A DNA stretch of 64,000 nt from Morchella semilibera (Eukaryota > Ascomycota > Pezizomycetes > Pezizales > Morchellaceae), in NCBI GenBank assembly GCA_009192285.1, contig WBVU01000004.1, positions 1,448,001-1,512,000 of the forward strand, given 5' to 3'. Below, piece by piece: positions 12,296 through 23,433 of this stretch (position 1 is the stretch's first letter; the number at the start of each line of letters is the position of its first letter). Below the pieces are notes generated by a model. That model worked only from the letters and a program-made list of their open reading frames with translations. It had not been told where the DNA came from and made no database searches. Position numbers and translations under genes: made by a program.

Positions 12296-15293
12296 CTACT
12301 TCCCCTCCACCCTCTCCAAGATCCCCTCCAGCCCAACCGGCACAAACGCCTCCCTATTCTTCTTATCCTGCATCCACACCACATCCCCCATAAAATAGCA
12401 CACCGCTCCTCCGCCCCCACTCGCGCTCGCAGTGATCCTAAACAGCGGCATTCCTGTCCCCTCGTGCGCCTTCCGCAGCGGTATCAGCAGCAGGTTGTGC
12501 TCCGCGCACCAGTCCTCCACCGCCTCCCTGAACGTCGTCTCTGGGAGCGCTTCCGCTGCAACGGATTTCTTCTGCGTCGGCTTGGCGGACGTGGAGGTCT
12601 TCTTAGGAGGCTTTGCGGGGCCGGCAGCGGGCGCGGGGAGAAGCGTGGACGCCGACTTGCCAAGGTCGAGGGCGCGGTTCATCATATCGAGGCCCTTATT
12701 GAAGCCCGCGCGCACGCCGGGGGAGCTGCGCAGCTCCCCGGGAAAGACGTCGGCCCAGAAGCTGTACCATTCTTGGACCTCAGCGAAGTTGGGGGAGGAT
12801 GTGAGCCACTGGTGGAGAATGTTGAGCCACTTGGGGAAAAACTCGGCGTCCATGAGTTGTGCAAAGGTGGAGATTCTAAAGAATGGGAGCCAGCCAAAGA
12901 CCTGCTCGAGGGGTTCGAGCTGCTGGTCGGCGGGGTTGACTTCAAAGTCGGAGCGGAGCTTGAGCGCGAGACGGGGTAGGAGGTGGCGGATAAGAAGCTT
13001 CTCGAGCTCGCCGGGGCCAAAGACTTCTTTCCAGGCGTCGAGGCCTTCGACGGTACCTTTGCTGAGGTCCCATGCATCGAGGACAACGCCAAACTTGCGA
13101 CGCACGTCACGGAGGAGGTCTTCCATGTTGTGGCCGAGGTGCGGAAGCCATTGGAACACCCAGAGATGTGGGGGCTGCCTTGTGCGTCTTCGTTTGCCGC
13201 CTCTTGGATTCCAGTCCGCCACAGCTGTTTTGAGTTTTGGAAGGACGAGCTGGTTGAGGATATTTGCGTGGATGAAGGGAGGAAGAATCGATGTCCAGAC
13301 ATCAAGAAGAGTGAGAACAGTGGCAGGTTTATGGACGTCCCAGTCGTTGTTAATCGCAGAACGGACCTTGGGGAGCCAGAGCGAGAACATCATGCTTTCA
13401 TAATGGGTGGTATATTTCGACTTTGATATAAAACCATTTCTAGCATATTCGGCTTCGGCATCCTCCTTACTACGAATGTGGAGGATGGCACGAAGTCGAC
13501 GAAAGTGCTCAAAAAACAAAAAGGGATCCGTAAGAGGGGCCCATCCTGCAAGTTCTTTTCGGAACTGGGTAGAATTAGCATTAATTCGGATCATATGGGG
13601 GTGTGTATATATAACGTACCAATGGATGCAATGCCGCAACAGCAACCTCCGCAAGATCATAGTCCTCGATCTCATTCTTATACTCCAACTGCAATACCTC
13701 CAACTTGGCTACTACAGCTTCAATGGAATTGCTCTCATTCCCTAATGACAAATCCTGCAAGCTGTTTACTACGTCTACCATTCCTTGCAATCTACGAATC
13801 TCCTCTGCCTGCTCATCCAACTCAGCATTGAGCCTCATCTCCTCTTTTTCGATAAACGCCTTTCTATCCTCAAGGCCCTTCCACTCGCTCGCAAAACTCT
13901 CCAAATCTCTGCGTGCCCTTTTGGCAATTTTTAAAGACTCATCTTCTACAGATGGGCCCCTGTCCATGACCCCCGAGGCAGACGTCAAAAGCTTCGCTTC
14001 CTTGCCTGTATAGTCCACAATGTTCTTCAGGGCATTCGGAATCTCTAGTCCCTTTGCGCTAGCAGAAATTTCATCTGCAGTCAAGAACTTTGTCTTTTTC
14101 TTCTTTACTCTTAGTGGGGTTGCACCAGGGGTATTTCCTGCCGATCCGGATGTTCGTTGCTTCCTCTCTTTCTTCTTCCGCGCCTCTTCTTCACTGTCAG
14201 ATACCTCCTCACCCCGAAGCCTACGTGCGCGCTTCGCCTCAGCTCGGGCTGCAGGTGTCATTTCCCTAACCGCGCCCACACCGGCACCCTGCGGTCGCAG
14301 CTTAACCTCAATAGGGTTAAGTATACCCTCCCCAGATTTTCCGAGTCCTTGCCCGGGTTGATATCCCATCTTTGCCATCATACGGGCTGCAAAAGAATTT
14401 GGATTAGCAGCAGGCGCTGCATCCTTATCACCCTTCCCCTTCTTGCCCTTTGACTGGTCAACCTGTGTAAAGGATGGCCTTACAACCTGCGGCGCCTCGG
14501 ACGGCGGTGGGTTTGTAGACAGAGTAGGCATATATGCTGCCTGGGCAGCCGACGAAGAAACGAACCCCTTACCAAGCGGCATGGACTCTGGCTGAGGAGA
14601 GGCCGGCGCAAAACCAAGACCTGTATGAGCATCCATAGAACCAGGGGTTGTAGCACCCGAGGCCTCACCAGACACAGGCTTCGTAAATTTTGTGAACGCG
14701 CGACCTCCGAGGCCTAAACGGGGTCGCTCAGGCTCCTCGTCGGTATTGATGGAAGCCGGGGTTGATGGGCCGGAGTCGCCTCCAGCAGAGGCAGAGGCAG
14801 TGGTAGCCTTGGTGAATTTACTAAATGCGAAGCGGGGCCGCGGTTTTGGCACTTCATCTGCTATGTCCCAGTCGTCCTTATTTGCTGCTCCAAGCATTGA
14901 TGTACTCCCACGTAGACCCGCGAATCCAGTAACCACATCCTCAGGATATTGTTCCGCCTCATCCTCATCCTCCTCATCCTCCTCCTCATCATCATCATTC
15001 ACAGCTTCCCCCTGCTTCACAAAACCCATTCCCTTATCTCGTAATGGCCGGCTACCGCCACCGCGTCTCCCAAAGCCTGTTGGCCGTTCATCCTCGCTTT
15101 CGGAACCGAAAACCCCAAGTGCTGCACTCTCTTTAGTATCCTTTCCAGTGCGGCGCCGTTTTCGTCGGTGCGATGTGTTAAACTCGGTGTTATCTCCTCC
15201 GGTAGGATCTGGGAATTCTAGCTCCTCTTCCTCAGAGCTAGAGTCTGATTCGGACGAGTCATATCCATATATCTTCCCTTTCCCCCCCATCAT
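12296..15293 (-). CDS. G-patch splicing factor, TFIP11/Spp382(Ntr1) family
   Basis: Members of this family activate the DEAH helicase Prp43 to release the intron lariat and disassemble the spliceosome. Exons are 15293-13620 and 13564-12296, split by a 55-nt GT-AG intron; 980 residues. The N-terminus is acidic/Ser-rich (YDSSESDSSSEEEELEF) with Gly-Phe repeats. The G-patch (AARMMAKMGYQPGQGLGKSG, about residues 298-345) binds and stimulates the helicase. A coiled-coil segment and the GCFC-like domain follow (FRKELAGWAPLTDPFLFFEH, then NDWDVHKPATVLTLLDVW), with Trp-rich motifs (LPHLGHNMEDLLRDVRRKF) downstream. I chose the ATG-ATG at 15293-15288; the frame stays open to 15425 with only a GTG, and that extra stretch is low complexity. 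The second exon is markedly more GC-rich than the first. It is convergent with ESF1 and divergent to NOP1. Confidence 0.9.
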
Positions 15294-15832
15294 AAGCTCT
15301 GTAGTTGTGGTGGTGGTGGTGGTGGAAGGAACGGGGGGTGAACTGGCCGTATCTTCCTGACCCTGGCGTCTGCCGTGTCGAGCTCTGGAACTTGCATTGC
15401 TGCTTGATTTTAGCGCTGTGATCACGTGTATTTAAAGTCCGGGATTCATAATACTCTGGTCAGCATATCATTTATCACGGATAGTTAGCCCCAAAAGGGT
15501 TCTTTACTCAGCCCCAAAAACCACAAATTTCTCCCAAATCGGATAGCCTTGGCAGAATTCCCAAAATGTCTCTTTTATGGCCCCACCCTCACACACTTCC
15601 CACCCAATGTGTGTAACCGCGAAAAAAAGTTTTTGACCTCGCTCACCATCTGCGCTGCAGCTCTTCTTTCTCAACCATCTTACAACAACCAGCAACCAGC
15701 GAGTTGTTAAACAAACAAACAAGCCTTCCCCCCCAACCCTGGACTTCAACAACAGTAGCAAGCCATTGACTTGCCCGCTCGCTCCAATTGTAATTTTCAA
15801 CACTCACGCATAACAACCCTACATATAATCCA
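15294..15832. promoter_or_regulatory. Divergent promoter region of the G-patch gene and NOP1
   Basis: 539 bp between two start codons. A pyrimidine-rich stretch lies on the NOP1 side (about 15590-15740) with CTCACC/AACCAGC-type sequence before the ATG. No strong TATA box. The regulatory role is inferred from the head-to-head arrangement. Confidence 0.4.
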
Positions 15833-17133
15833 ATGGCTTTCACTCCCGGTGGTAGAGGAGGACGAGGTGGTGGCAGAGGCGGTGCCACCCCCAGAGGTGG
15901 GCGTGGTGGATTCGGCGGCGGTGGACGTGGTGGTGGTGGTGGTGGTGGACGTGGTGGCTTTGGAGGTATATTTTTTTTTTTCATAACCCATTCTGCGTTT
16001 TGACCTTCAATTGAATTTTTTTCTTCCTTTGCGATATTTTCTTCTTGTGTGTAAATCTCACTCTGCTCTTGAAGAGATGGGAACTTTTGAGGAAGAAGTC
16101 AATTGCGGGCTGCGATTCTATATATCCTATCTTACTCATCCCACTTCTTATCGTCTGAAACATTTCCCCACACTGTTTTATTTGTTTCGTTTCTTAGATC
16201 GCAATTCTAACAAACATTAGGTGCTGCCCGTGGTACTCCCCGTGGTGGTGGACGTGGTGGTGCCCGTGGTGGCCGCGGCGGCCCCGGTGGCCGTGGAGGT
16301 CGTGGTGGACGCGGTGGAGCAGCTGGCGGAGCCAAGGGTGGTGCCAAAGTCATCGTCGAGCCCCATCGTCATGCTGGTGTCTTCGTTGCCCGTGCTAAGG
16401 AGGACATGCTTGTCACCAAGAACTTGTCCCCTGGCGAGTCTGTGTACGGAGAGAAGCGTATCTCCGTAGATACCCCCTCCTCAAATGCCGACGAGGCAGC
16501 CACAAAGGTCGAGTACCGTGTGTGGAACCCTTTCCGTTCAAAGTTGGCGGCCGGTATTCTCGGTGGTCTTGATGACATCTTCATCAAACCCGGCGCAAAG
16601 GTCTTGTACTTGGGAGCTGCCTCTGGAACATCAGTCTCCCACGTCGCTGATATCGTTGGACCCACCGGAAACGTCTTTGCCGTCGAGTTCTCCCACCGCT
16701 CAGGGCGTGACTTGATCAACATGGCCAAGAAGCGAACGAACGTCATTCCCATCATTGAGGATGCCCGTCACCCAATGAAGTACAGAATGCTTGTCGGTAT
16801 GGTCGACGTTGTGTTTGCCGATGTTGCGCAGCCCGATCAGGCCCGTATCGTTGGATTGAACTGCCACCTGTTCTTGAAGGAGAAGGGTGGTGTGCTCGTG
16901 TCAGTCAAGGCCAATTGTATTGATTCCACAGCGGCGCCCGAGGCTGTATTCGCGAGGGAAGTGCAGAAGATGAGGGAGGAGAGGATCAAGCCCTTGGAAC
17001 AGCTTACTTTGGGTAAGTTTTTTCATCCGCCACTCCCGTTATACCGTGAGACGAGATACTGACCAGGTTTACAGAGCCGTTCGAGAGAGACCACTGCATG
17101 GTTGTTGGTCGTTACATGCGTTCTCAGTCTTAG
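15833..17133 (+). CDS. NOP1: Fibrillarin, rRNA 2'-O-methyltransferase of box C/D snoRNPs
   Basis: Fibrillarin uses S-adenosylmethionine to 2'-O-methylate pre-rRNA, guided by box C/D snoRNAs, in the nucleolus; it also methylates a glutamine of histone H2A. Exons are 15833-15965, 16221-17012 and 17075-17133; 327 residues, normal for the family. The N-terminal 80-90 residues are a Gly/Arg-rich GAR domain. The methyltransferase domain follows: [20 protein letters not shown], the SAM-binding loop [33 protein letters not shown], and [15 protein letters not shown]. It ends with [19 protein letters not shown]. The first intron (15966-16220, 255 nt) is three to five times longer than the others in this window and splits the GAR repeat. 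I found no convincing box C/D pair in it. Confidence 0.97.
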
Positions 17134-17593
17134 GTATTATTAGGTGTTAATCTACTTTTTTTTTTTTTACAAACTCTGTACGTTTTGTAAGGGAGGGGAA
17201 AAGAAATTCAACTTGTCTTTCTGTATCATTTTCTGCTTTCTATGTTCTTTTTTTTTTTTTGTATCCATTACCTGCTTTTTATGGGAGAACGACAAAAAGG
17301 TGAAATGAAATGAATTGGGGTGGTATTAAAAAAAATGATTAAGTGTGCGTTTAGTTTGTTGTTGAGTTGCGCGGAAAACTACATGTAGGCAGGCTTGTGG
17401 GGGGCTCGGTATTTTCTACTTCTGGTACTACCAGTTTGTTGGCTTTAAGCTGGCGGTGCGAGTAGCTGGCTCGGGGGGTTGGTGGGGTTGGAGGATTGGT
17501 GGGGTTGGGAACGAGCGGCGTCACCACCTTCATATCATGTAATGTTGTTCATGATGGTGTTAGGGGCTCCATGCCACCAGCCTAGATGAGTTA
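17134..17593. other. NOP1 3' flank
   Basis: Contains T-runs after the NOP1 stop (about 17158-17169 and 17249-17260), possibly in the 3' UTR, and the first TACATGTA octamer (17380-17387). No gene seen. Confidence 0.5.
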
Positions 17594-18015
17594 CATACAG
17601 AGTCTGGTAGAAAGAATTATTGCAAATGTGGGCCTTGCGTGGCCCTTGAAGGGATGTTTTGCTGTAAGCATGCACCAAGAAACTGTATATAAATTAAGGT
17701 TTATGGGGTTCTCGGGCCGATTGGGTCCACTAGGTTAAAGGGCAAAGAAGGTCGCTACCAGCATGCGTTGAGAGGCTGTGGGCTAGTGGTTGTGAGGGAT
17801 GGAAATGGGGTGGTCGTGGAGGAGAGGTTCCCCAGCCGCGCATGGGGGTGGGTTGGATTCCCACCCCTGGTGGACTAACTATGTTTTTTTTATTTCCATT
17901 CTCTTGTTTTTTCGGGCATATCTACATGTATCTTCTATATCGAGTGTGGATCTTCCTACATGAGTTTCTTGGCCCATGCTTACAGCAAAAATTCCTTTCT
18001 ACCAGACTCTGTATG
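17594..18015. mobile_element. Inverted-repeat (MITE-like) element with tRNA-like core
   Basis: The left end reads CATACAGAGTCTGGTAGAAAG; the right end is its reverse complement with one inserted base. The match continues inwards with TTGCTGTAAGCATG and CCAAGAAACT, interrupted on the left by about 33 extra bases. If the ends are taken as CAGAGTCTGG...CCAGACTCTG (17598-18011), each is flanked by TA, as for Tc1/mariner target sites. No transposase frame is inside. The core (about 17770-17890) has an A-box-like GGGCTAGTGGTTGTGAG, a 5-bp T-stem (GTGGG/CCCAC) around TTGGATT, and an eight-T run after it. So it could be a MITE that captured a tRNA-like sequence, or a folded SINE-like repeat. Confidence 0.6.
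17774..17892 (+). repeat. tRNA-like (SINE-like) Pol III promoter core
   Basis: A-box-like sequence near 17778 (GTGGGCTAGTGGTTGTG) and a B-box-like GGTTGGATTCC near 17852, one mismatch from consensus. The hairpin GTGGG-loop-CCCAC forms a perfect T-stem. A T8 terminator candidate begins at 17884. The 75-nt A-to-B spacing is long for a plain tRNA. Low-to-moderate confidence. Confidence 0.4.
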
Positions 18016-18371
18016 CGGCCAATTCTACGTACGGGCCATCCGCGTACCTGTGGGCCGACCTTCAACAAATTCGGACAAATAAGCCCTTTTTAAAATTATT
18101 TTATTTACACTCGTTCCATTAATTCTCCCCAAACGTAGCCATAAGATGGCGGAGGCTTCATGTAAGGTGAAAGGCCCCAACCCCCCAAGGGACAGCCCCA
18201 ACACCTTGTATGGCAATTCTCTAAAGTGGGCTACTTTACCACGATATCGAAACCGAAAGTCAAAGATGCTAAATATCTGCCCCAATCAAGTTCCACGTTC
18301 CTGTTCCCCTCTTCCACATGCACTCCTCCAACGGATCTTTATCCCACCCCGCGCACCCCGAATCGACACAG

Positions 18372-18665
18372 CTACTCAAGATCAGCCCCAAAGACGTAGG
18401 AGAGTCGATAACAAAAAGAAGGGGGTGCATACACTTTAGTGTACTTCTTCCAATTATCTGAACACCCTCCGCAGTCTGTGTCTATGATATTGAGAGGATA
18501 CTTCCGCTCGATACAGTCGCCGATGTCGGAAGCGATTTTGCAAGGATGATATACCTCGTTGGACTTACAATTGAAGACGGTGTTTTCGTCCATTAGATTC
18601 GGTCGATGGAATAGGCGTGCTGCGGTACCCGCAACGATGATATAGAGTGCGGTGAGGATATTCAT
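18372..18665 (-). CDS. Candidate small secreted cysteine-rich protein
   Basis: 97 residues. The N-terminus (MNILTALYIIVAGTAA) looks like a signal peptide. The remaining roughly 80 residues carry six cysteines (NCKS, PCKI, DCIE, a CGGC pair, FCYR), enough for three disulfides. I do not recognise a family; such proteins in fungi are often effectors, antimicrobial peptides or cell-wall proteins, but nothing here decides. A TATA-like TATTTAA (18736-18730 on the minus strand) lies about 65-70 bp before the ATG, which supports a real gene. It is a single exon in this reading, isolated between the inverted-repeat element and a long empty spacer. Confidence 0.5.
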   Translation of the reverse strand: MNILTALYIIVAGTAARLFHRPNLMDENTVFNCKSNEVYHPCKIASDIGDCIERKYPLNIIDTDCGGCSDNWKKYTKVYAPPSFCYRLSYVFGADLE

Positions 18666-20399
18666 TTCGTTTTCTTTCCCGTTTGTTGATTGTGAGACTG
18701 CAGGTGGGGGGTGGAAGGGGAGAGCAGGGTTAAATAGGGTGTGCGAGCGAGGACTACGTGTAGTATATTCTTATATTGACACTTGTTTTGACAATCGTTA
18801 CATGTACTTTTGAACAGTCAACCTCGGGATGCAACGCCGAGTGATCAACGATGAAGACATGGGTGAGAACAGGGTTAAGTAAAGACAGCGTTCAATATAT
18901 CCAATAAACTCCCAGCATCATAGATCTAGAGACATGTTCACTGGCGCGAGACAATTTGGCCTTGGTGATTTTGGCGTTGTGCTGCTGCCCACTGAGAAAG
19001 GCCACATTGAGGTTTAGGGCAAGAAGATAAGGTTTAGGGCAGTTGATAGAAAAAGCCACACATGTCTCAGCCAAAACAAAGCAACTCCATTTTCTTCCGG
19101 CCCAAGGCCTACAGTTCCGAGACTCATCCCACCATCTACTGTGCATTGACGAATTTCATGTATATGGGGGTTAGCAACGTCAAAGTGGTCAGTCAGTCAA
19201 AATCACTCGCCCGCAAGTGGCGTGCACAAGTTGCGATGCTAACTGTCAGTTAACCAGACGCGGAAATCCGGAACAACCCCACCAAGAGGAGAAGCTTGAT
19301 TTGTTTTCAGCTGTAAAACCGATATGCCAATGTCAACAACAGCCTTGAGTAGTACGAACATGAACTCCCATACTACACGCTCGCCTATCTCTTGCACCAA
19401 AGTCAGATTCTTGTTTTTAAAAACAAAAAGCTTACAATTTTGTAGATAAAGATAATCATAAACTATCACTCGATTCGGACCTCTACACTACTAGTGTTGC
19501 TGCTACTAACTCGTTCTATGCTACTATATGAAAGGTATGTTCTGCCGTAAGTTCATCTAGACTGCTTAGCTGGGCTTCTAGAACCCTTAGCGATAAATGT
19601 CTCCCGGTGAACGTGATGTGGATCGCCAACAATCTATGACTGCGTCTAACTAGCTAGTATGAGACAAAGAAACGAGGTAAGTAGTTATTGCCTTGGTATA
19701 ATGATTCGGCTATAACCATGCATACACGTTGTGGATATCTCAGGGATATATTTAACATAGACCTCGATCTTTAGAAGCCATAACCTAATTAGCCCAATCA
19801 AACGACTTTCTTGGGACTGAAACACAAGGATAAAAGAATAATCTCAGGGGTTGAGAAGGCGACCGATCTTAGCTCACACCCAAAAATACGCCCTAAAAGG
19901 CCATGAACTGGGTTATCGACTCTGCCGTCACCTAACTTCTTCTATCCAGTGGCTTATATAGCTCACTACACAACAAATCTAAAGGCAGCGGCGGGTCAAG
20001 GCTAAAACACAGTTACATGCATGGCGAAAGGGTTACTCCGAGATTACTTGGATGTAGATGTACCTATATTAAAGAAAGTATACGTATGGTTTCGCCCCAA
20101 CTCCAGCGCATCCACCACCAGAACGATCGTCAACGAACGCCAAGCTGGAAGGAAATTAATAACAAAATCTCCTGAGGTACAATATAAGTAACTCTCCCCG
20201 TATGCCAATTCAGCCACGTGCATTTATTAACACTGTGCTGGCCTGGGCAAATCTTAGAGGCAATAGTTGGAAGTACCTTCATGAATTATCACTCGACACA
20301 AGCAACTAACCCTAACTAGCTGCAGCCGCAAGAACTAGCTGCACTGATATATAGTTGGAGTAAAGCAGAATGGAGCACCAACGGTTCCGGAAGGAATAA
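18666..20399. other. Gene-free spacer
   Basis: Apart from the TATA-like site near its left end and one TACATGTA (18799-18806), I see no gene, RNA or repeat. Short open frames have no recognisable composition. The text is A/T- and TA-rich. Confidence 0.5.
18730..18736 (-). promoter_or_regulatory. TATA-like element of the small secreted protein
   Basis: TATTTAA on the minus strand, 65-71 bp before the start codon at 18665. Spacing fits a fungal core promoter; function is inferred. Confidence 0.35.
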
Positions 20400-20427
20400 T
20401 CAGCATAGAGGTTTCGTCAAGCCCGGA

Positions 20428-21119
20428 ATGTATTGGCTGTCGGCGATGATGGAAATCATCCACGTGGGTAAGTCCCTTAATGCTAGCGATTGGAACACTG
20501 CCTTGTCAGAGTCGCTGAGATTGGAGGCAATCAATATTATACCCGGTCCATGGAACGGTATTTTAAGTGGGCGTCGGTTCACTAAGATAATGGATTATAC
20601 CGGCCTTCAAGTCAACCGTCGCGGTACTGGCCTTGAGTTGGTAGACACCTCGCTTAGGGACTGCTGCATTTATATGATAGTGAACATGGTTTTCAGGCAA
20701 GGTTGAGAGATATTGCTGCTAGGCGTGCCAGACTGAACACAAAATTTCCTTTGAGCATTCCTCTTGAAGAGTTCCCATCAGAGTACCTCACCAGTAAGAC
20801 AAGTTTTCTTGCCAAGTACAAGAAATCAGCCAATCATGCCCGTGGAGGGTCAGCAAAAATGATTGCCAATTATTTTCGACGCTCTGCTGGTTTTGTCCAA
20901 CTCAATAATCCCCAGCATAATCTATTTCTTCTGATTGGCTATGTACCATCTCGACACACTCCTCCCCCTGTCGCACTAGGATTTGATTTGAACATACCAG
21001 AACAAAAGATTCTTCAACCCAGTGCCAAGGTCAACACACCTAAAGACGATTTTTGTTTACTTCATTTATTGCATCCAGCCCGAAGAAGTACTACATGTTT
21101 AATTTTAATCAAATCCTAA
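20428..21119 (+). CDS. Unrecognised possible gene (two adjacent frames)
   Basis: Two open segments lie in different frames, 20428-20706 (about 92 residues) and 20703-21119 (about 138 residues). A good splice acceptor (GGTTTTCAG) sits near 20698, just before the second segment, where the frame reads RLRDIAARRARLNTKF then PLSIPLEEFPSEYLTSKTSF. I could not find a donor that joins the two in frame (the best, GTAAGT near 20466, is in the wrong phase). The composition of the second segment looks coding. I recognise no domain. It may be a lineage-specific gene, a gene remnant, or chance. Confidence 0.22.
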
Positions 21120-21433
21120 ACATAGGTAAATAGTTAATTACTAGCAAAACAAACTACACAGCAACGGCTGTGAGGCTCTGGTATTTGCGGCCTTGTAAGA
21201 CATAGGGATCGAAAGAGTAACAATCAAAAGCTGTTAAGAGTGGTCTATCTGTTTAATTTAATTCAACCAGAAGACAACAGTCTATGACTGCCCTGATGGT
21301 AGATACTAATGCTCTAATATTATTACACGCGCCATCCATCTACCCATTGAACACTCCAAAAATTGCGTGCAGGTCACAGGTGAAAATAATCACAAAAAAA
21401 AAAAAAACGGCAAAGAAACCCAACCACTAGAAA

Positions 21434-23433
21434 TTACTCATTCTTTTTTACCAATTCCTCCTTCCCAGCCCTTCTTCTTTTAGCCTTAATCCTTTGTACT
21501 ATCGTTTGAATTTTCAATTTCAATACTTTGGCCGGATTCATTCGCGCGGATTCATCTGCGCCTACAAAGCGCCTTACTAGGATATTGAAGATTGTGCCAA
21601 ATGCAAGTGCCATTACTGTGCTGGTAAGGATGATGACATTGTAAGGCATACTAAAATCAGGGGTTGGTAGTGAGAGGAGGAGAGAGGTGGTGCGAATGAA
21701 GAAGGTGGTTTGGCTACTTCCGGGGGCTAGTATTGATATTATGGCAGGACTAGAGGATATTAGCTAATTGGGCAATCATATGGCTAATGACAAGTAAGCA
21801 GGGTTCATACGCGATATCAAAGCCACGGTTAGCATCCGGTGGATACTCCGTGTATCGAAGAACAGCTTTGTCAAAGTCATAAGTCACTAGAATTGTGGAA
21901 TTTGGAGGAATCCTCATTCTAGCTTCCAGCTGAGTACCACGACGGCGATCAAGAGCAGGGCGATAGTATATTTCTTGGATTATCTTCTCCTCCCATTGAG
22001 TTTCAACTTGTGGATAAAGCGTTGCAGAAAAGGTATGAAGGTATGGCTTCATGAACCACGGCAGAGACTCCAAGTATACAAACTCAACATGTCTATTTGG
22101 AGAAGGGTTTCTCAAGACTGCCTGGACACCACCACGCTCTTGGCCATGTCCAGTGAAAGAGCGAGATGCGTATAGCGGTGGTTCGATATTCGGGAGCAGT
22201 ATTGCAGGGGATTGGTCAGGAAGGACGATATCAAAATCCATGTTCTCCTCGAGGATAAAACATCGGAGGTTATCTCCCCGGCGAACTTCAGTCCCGCCAG
22301 CGGAGACATAGATTGCACGTTGGTCTGGGACGTTAGCGCAGACGTTTATAGATTGAGATGTCGGGAGGGAGGCCAGAGGGCAGGAGCCACGAATAGGACG
22401 CCCAAACATCTCAGAGAGGGACCAGGAGAGGTCGGAAACATCATCCAAGGGGAAACAGGAATCGCTGCCAGAGTAAAACTTGTTGGGATCGCAGGTTATT
22501 TGATCCAAGTGCGGCGGTCGTGGGATTACAGAATCTAAGTAGATTGTATTAGTTTTTGGCCCAAACCATTGGGTAAATGAACTTCGCATACCCTTTTTTC
22601 TTAACGATCTTTCAACGTCGAGGACCATGTCAACTGTCTGTACCATCTGCAGTTGACATTTCTCTACTCCACCTATCTCCTCACACACCGGCGCGACATC
22701 GATGCTCATGCTCTGCCATTTCGCGTCAAACAACTTATGCCCATCCAGTAAACTACTAATTCCTGCCTTTCCCTTACAAGGCAACAGCTTCAAAAATGGT
22801 GTTAGATTCTCTGTACAGACAGGCTCTCTCGGCAGAGTCCCATGGAGCAGATGCAATCTCTCTTTGATATCCTCGGCATGGTGCCCATCCGGCTGAAAAC
22901 TCATAACTGGCCTAATTGTACGGGTACTGTCTATAAAGTTCAGAGATGCACAAAACAACCCTGATAGCGCATTATTGAGTGTAGTCCATCTTGCATCCGC
23001 TTCAGCATCGGAGCCAGCTTCTACCCACGCCCATAGCTCCACACCAGTACCACCAGCCGTCCGTCCATCCCATATCTGAGACCCCCAGCGCTCAGAGTCC
23101 CAACGTCCCAATGTAAATTTAAGATGTAGTTCCTTGGTATGTGAATGTTGGAGAATTTGTGCGAGGGAGCGAGGAAAGACCGAGTGGTGACTGTTGAAGG
23201 TACCATTACTTACAAACCGGAAAGATGCAAGCCTATTGTTAAAGAGTAAAACCAATTAATCAAGCTATCCAATTCGGAAGATAAAAGGAGACTTACACGG
23301 AGTTTCCCGGGAGTGTCCTCAGTAGCAGATTTTCATCGTAGGAGCTATGCTCCTCCCCAGAAACCAGGGCGAGGGGTATCAAAAGTAAACTTAAGAAGGA
23401 ATTTATTGACCAGGAGGGTGTTGATAACCGCAT
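21434..23433 (-). CDS. GPI16: GPI transamidase subunit GPI16/PIG-T
   Basis: Gpi16 is an ER-membrane subunit of the GPI transamidase, which swaps the C-terminal signal of precursor proteins for a glycosylphosphatidylinositol anchor. In other species it is disulfide-linked to the catalytic subunit Gpi8. Exons are 23433-23297, 23232-21811 and 21749-21434 (introns 64 and 61 nt); the frame closes at 624 residues, as expected. A signal peptide (MRLSTPSWSINSFLSLLLIP...) opens the protein and is joined to VLASFRFVSNGTF. Family motifs include FPRSLAQIL, WGSQIWDGR, GVELWAWVEAG, FGRPIRGSCPLAS, and FVYLESLPWFMKPYLHT. Near the C-terminus are PTPDFSMPYNVIILTSTVMA and a membrane segment, followed by a Lys/Arg-rich cytosolic tail. 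It stands alone, with no operon-like partners. Confidence 0.95.

Noticed and set aside
15797-15991. Open frames on the minus strand opposite the fibrillarin GAR repeat
   Set aside because: They are shadows of the Gly/Arg codon repeat (poly-Thr/Pro).
15966-16220. Box C/D snoRNA in the fibrillarin intron
   Set aside because: One CTGA is present but no RTGATGA box C with flanking complementarity.
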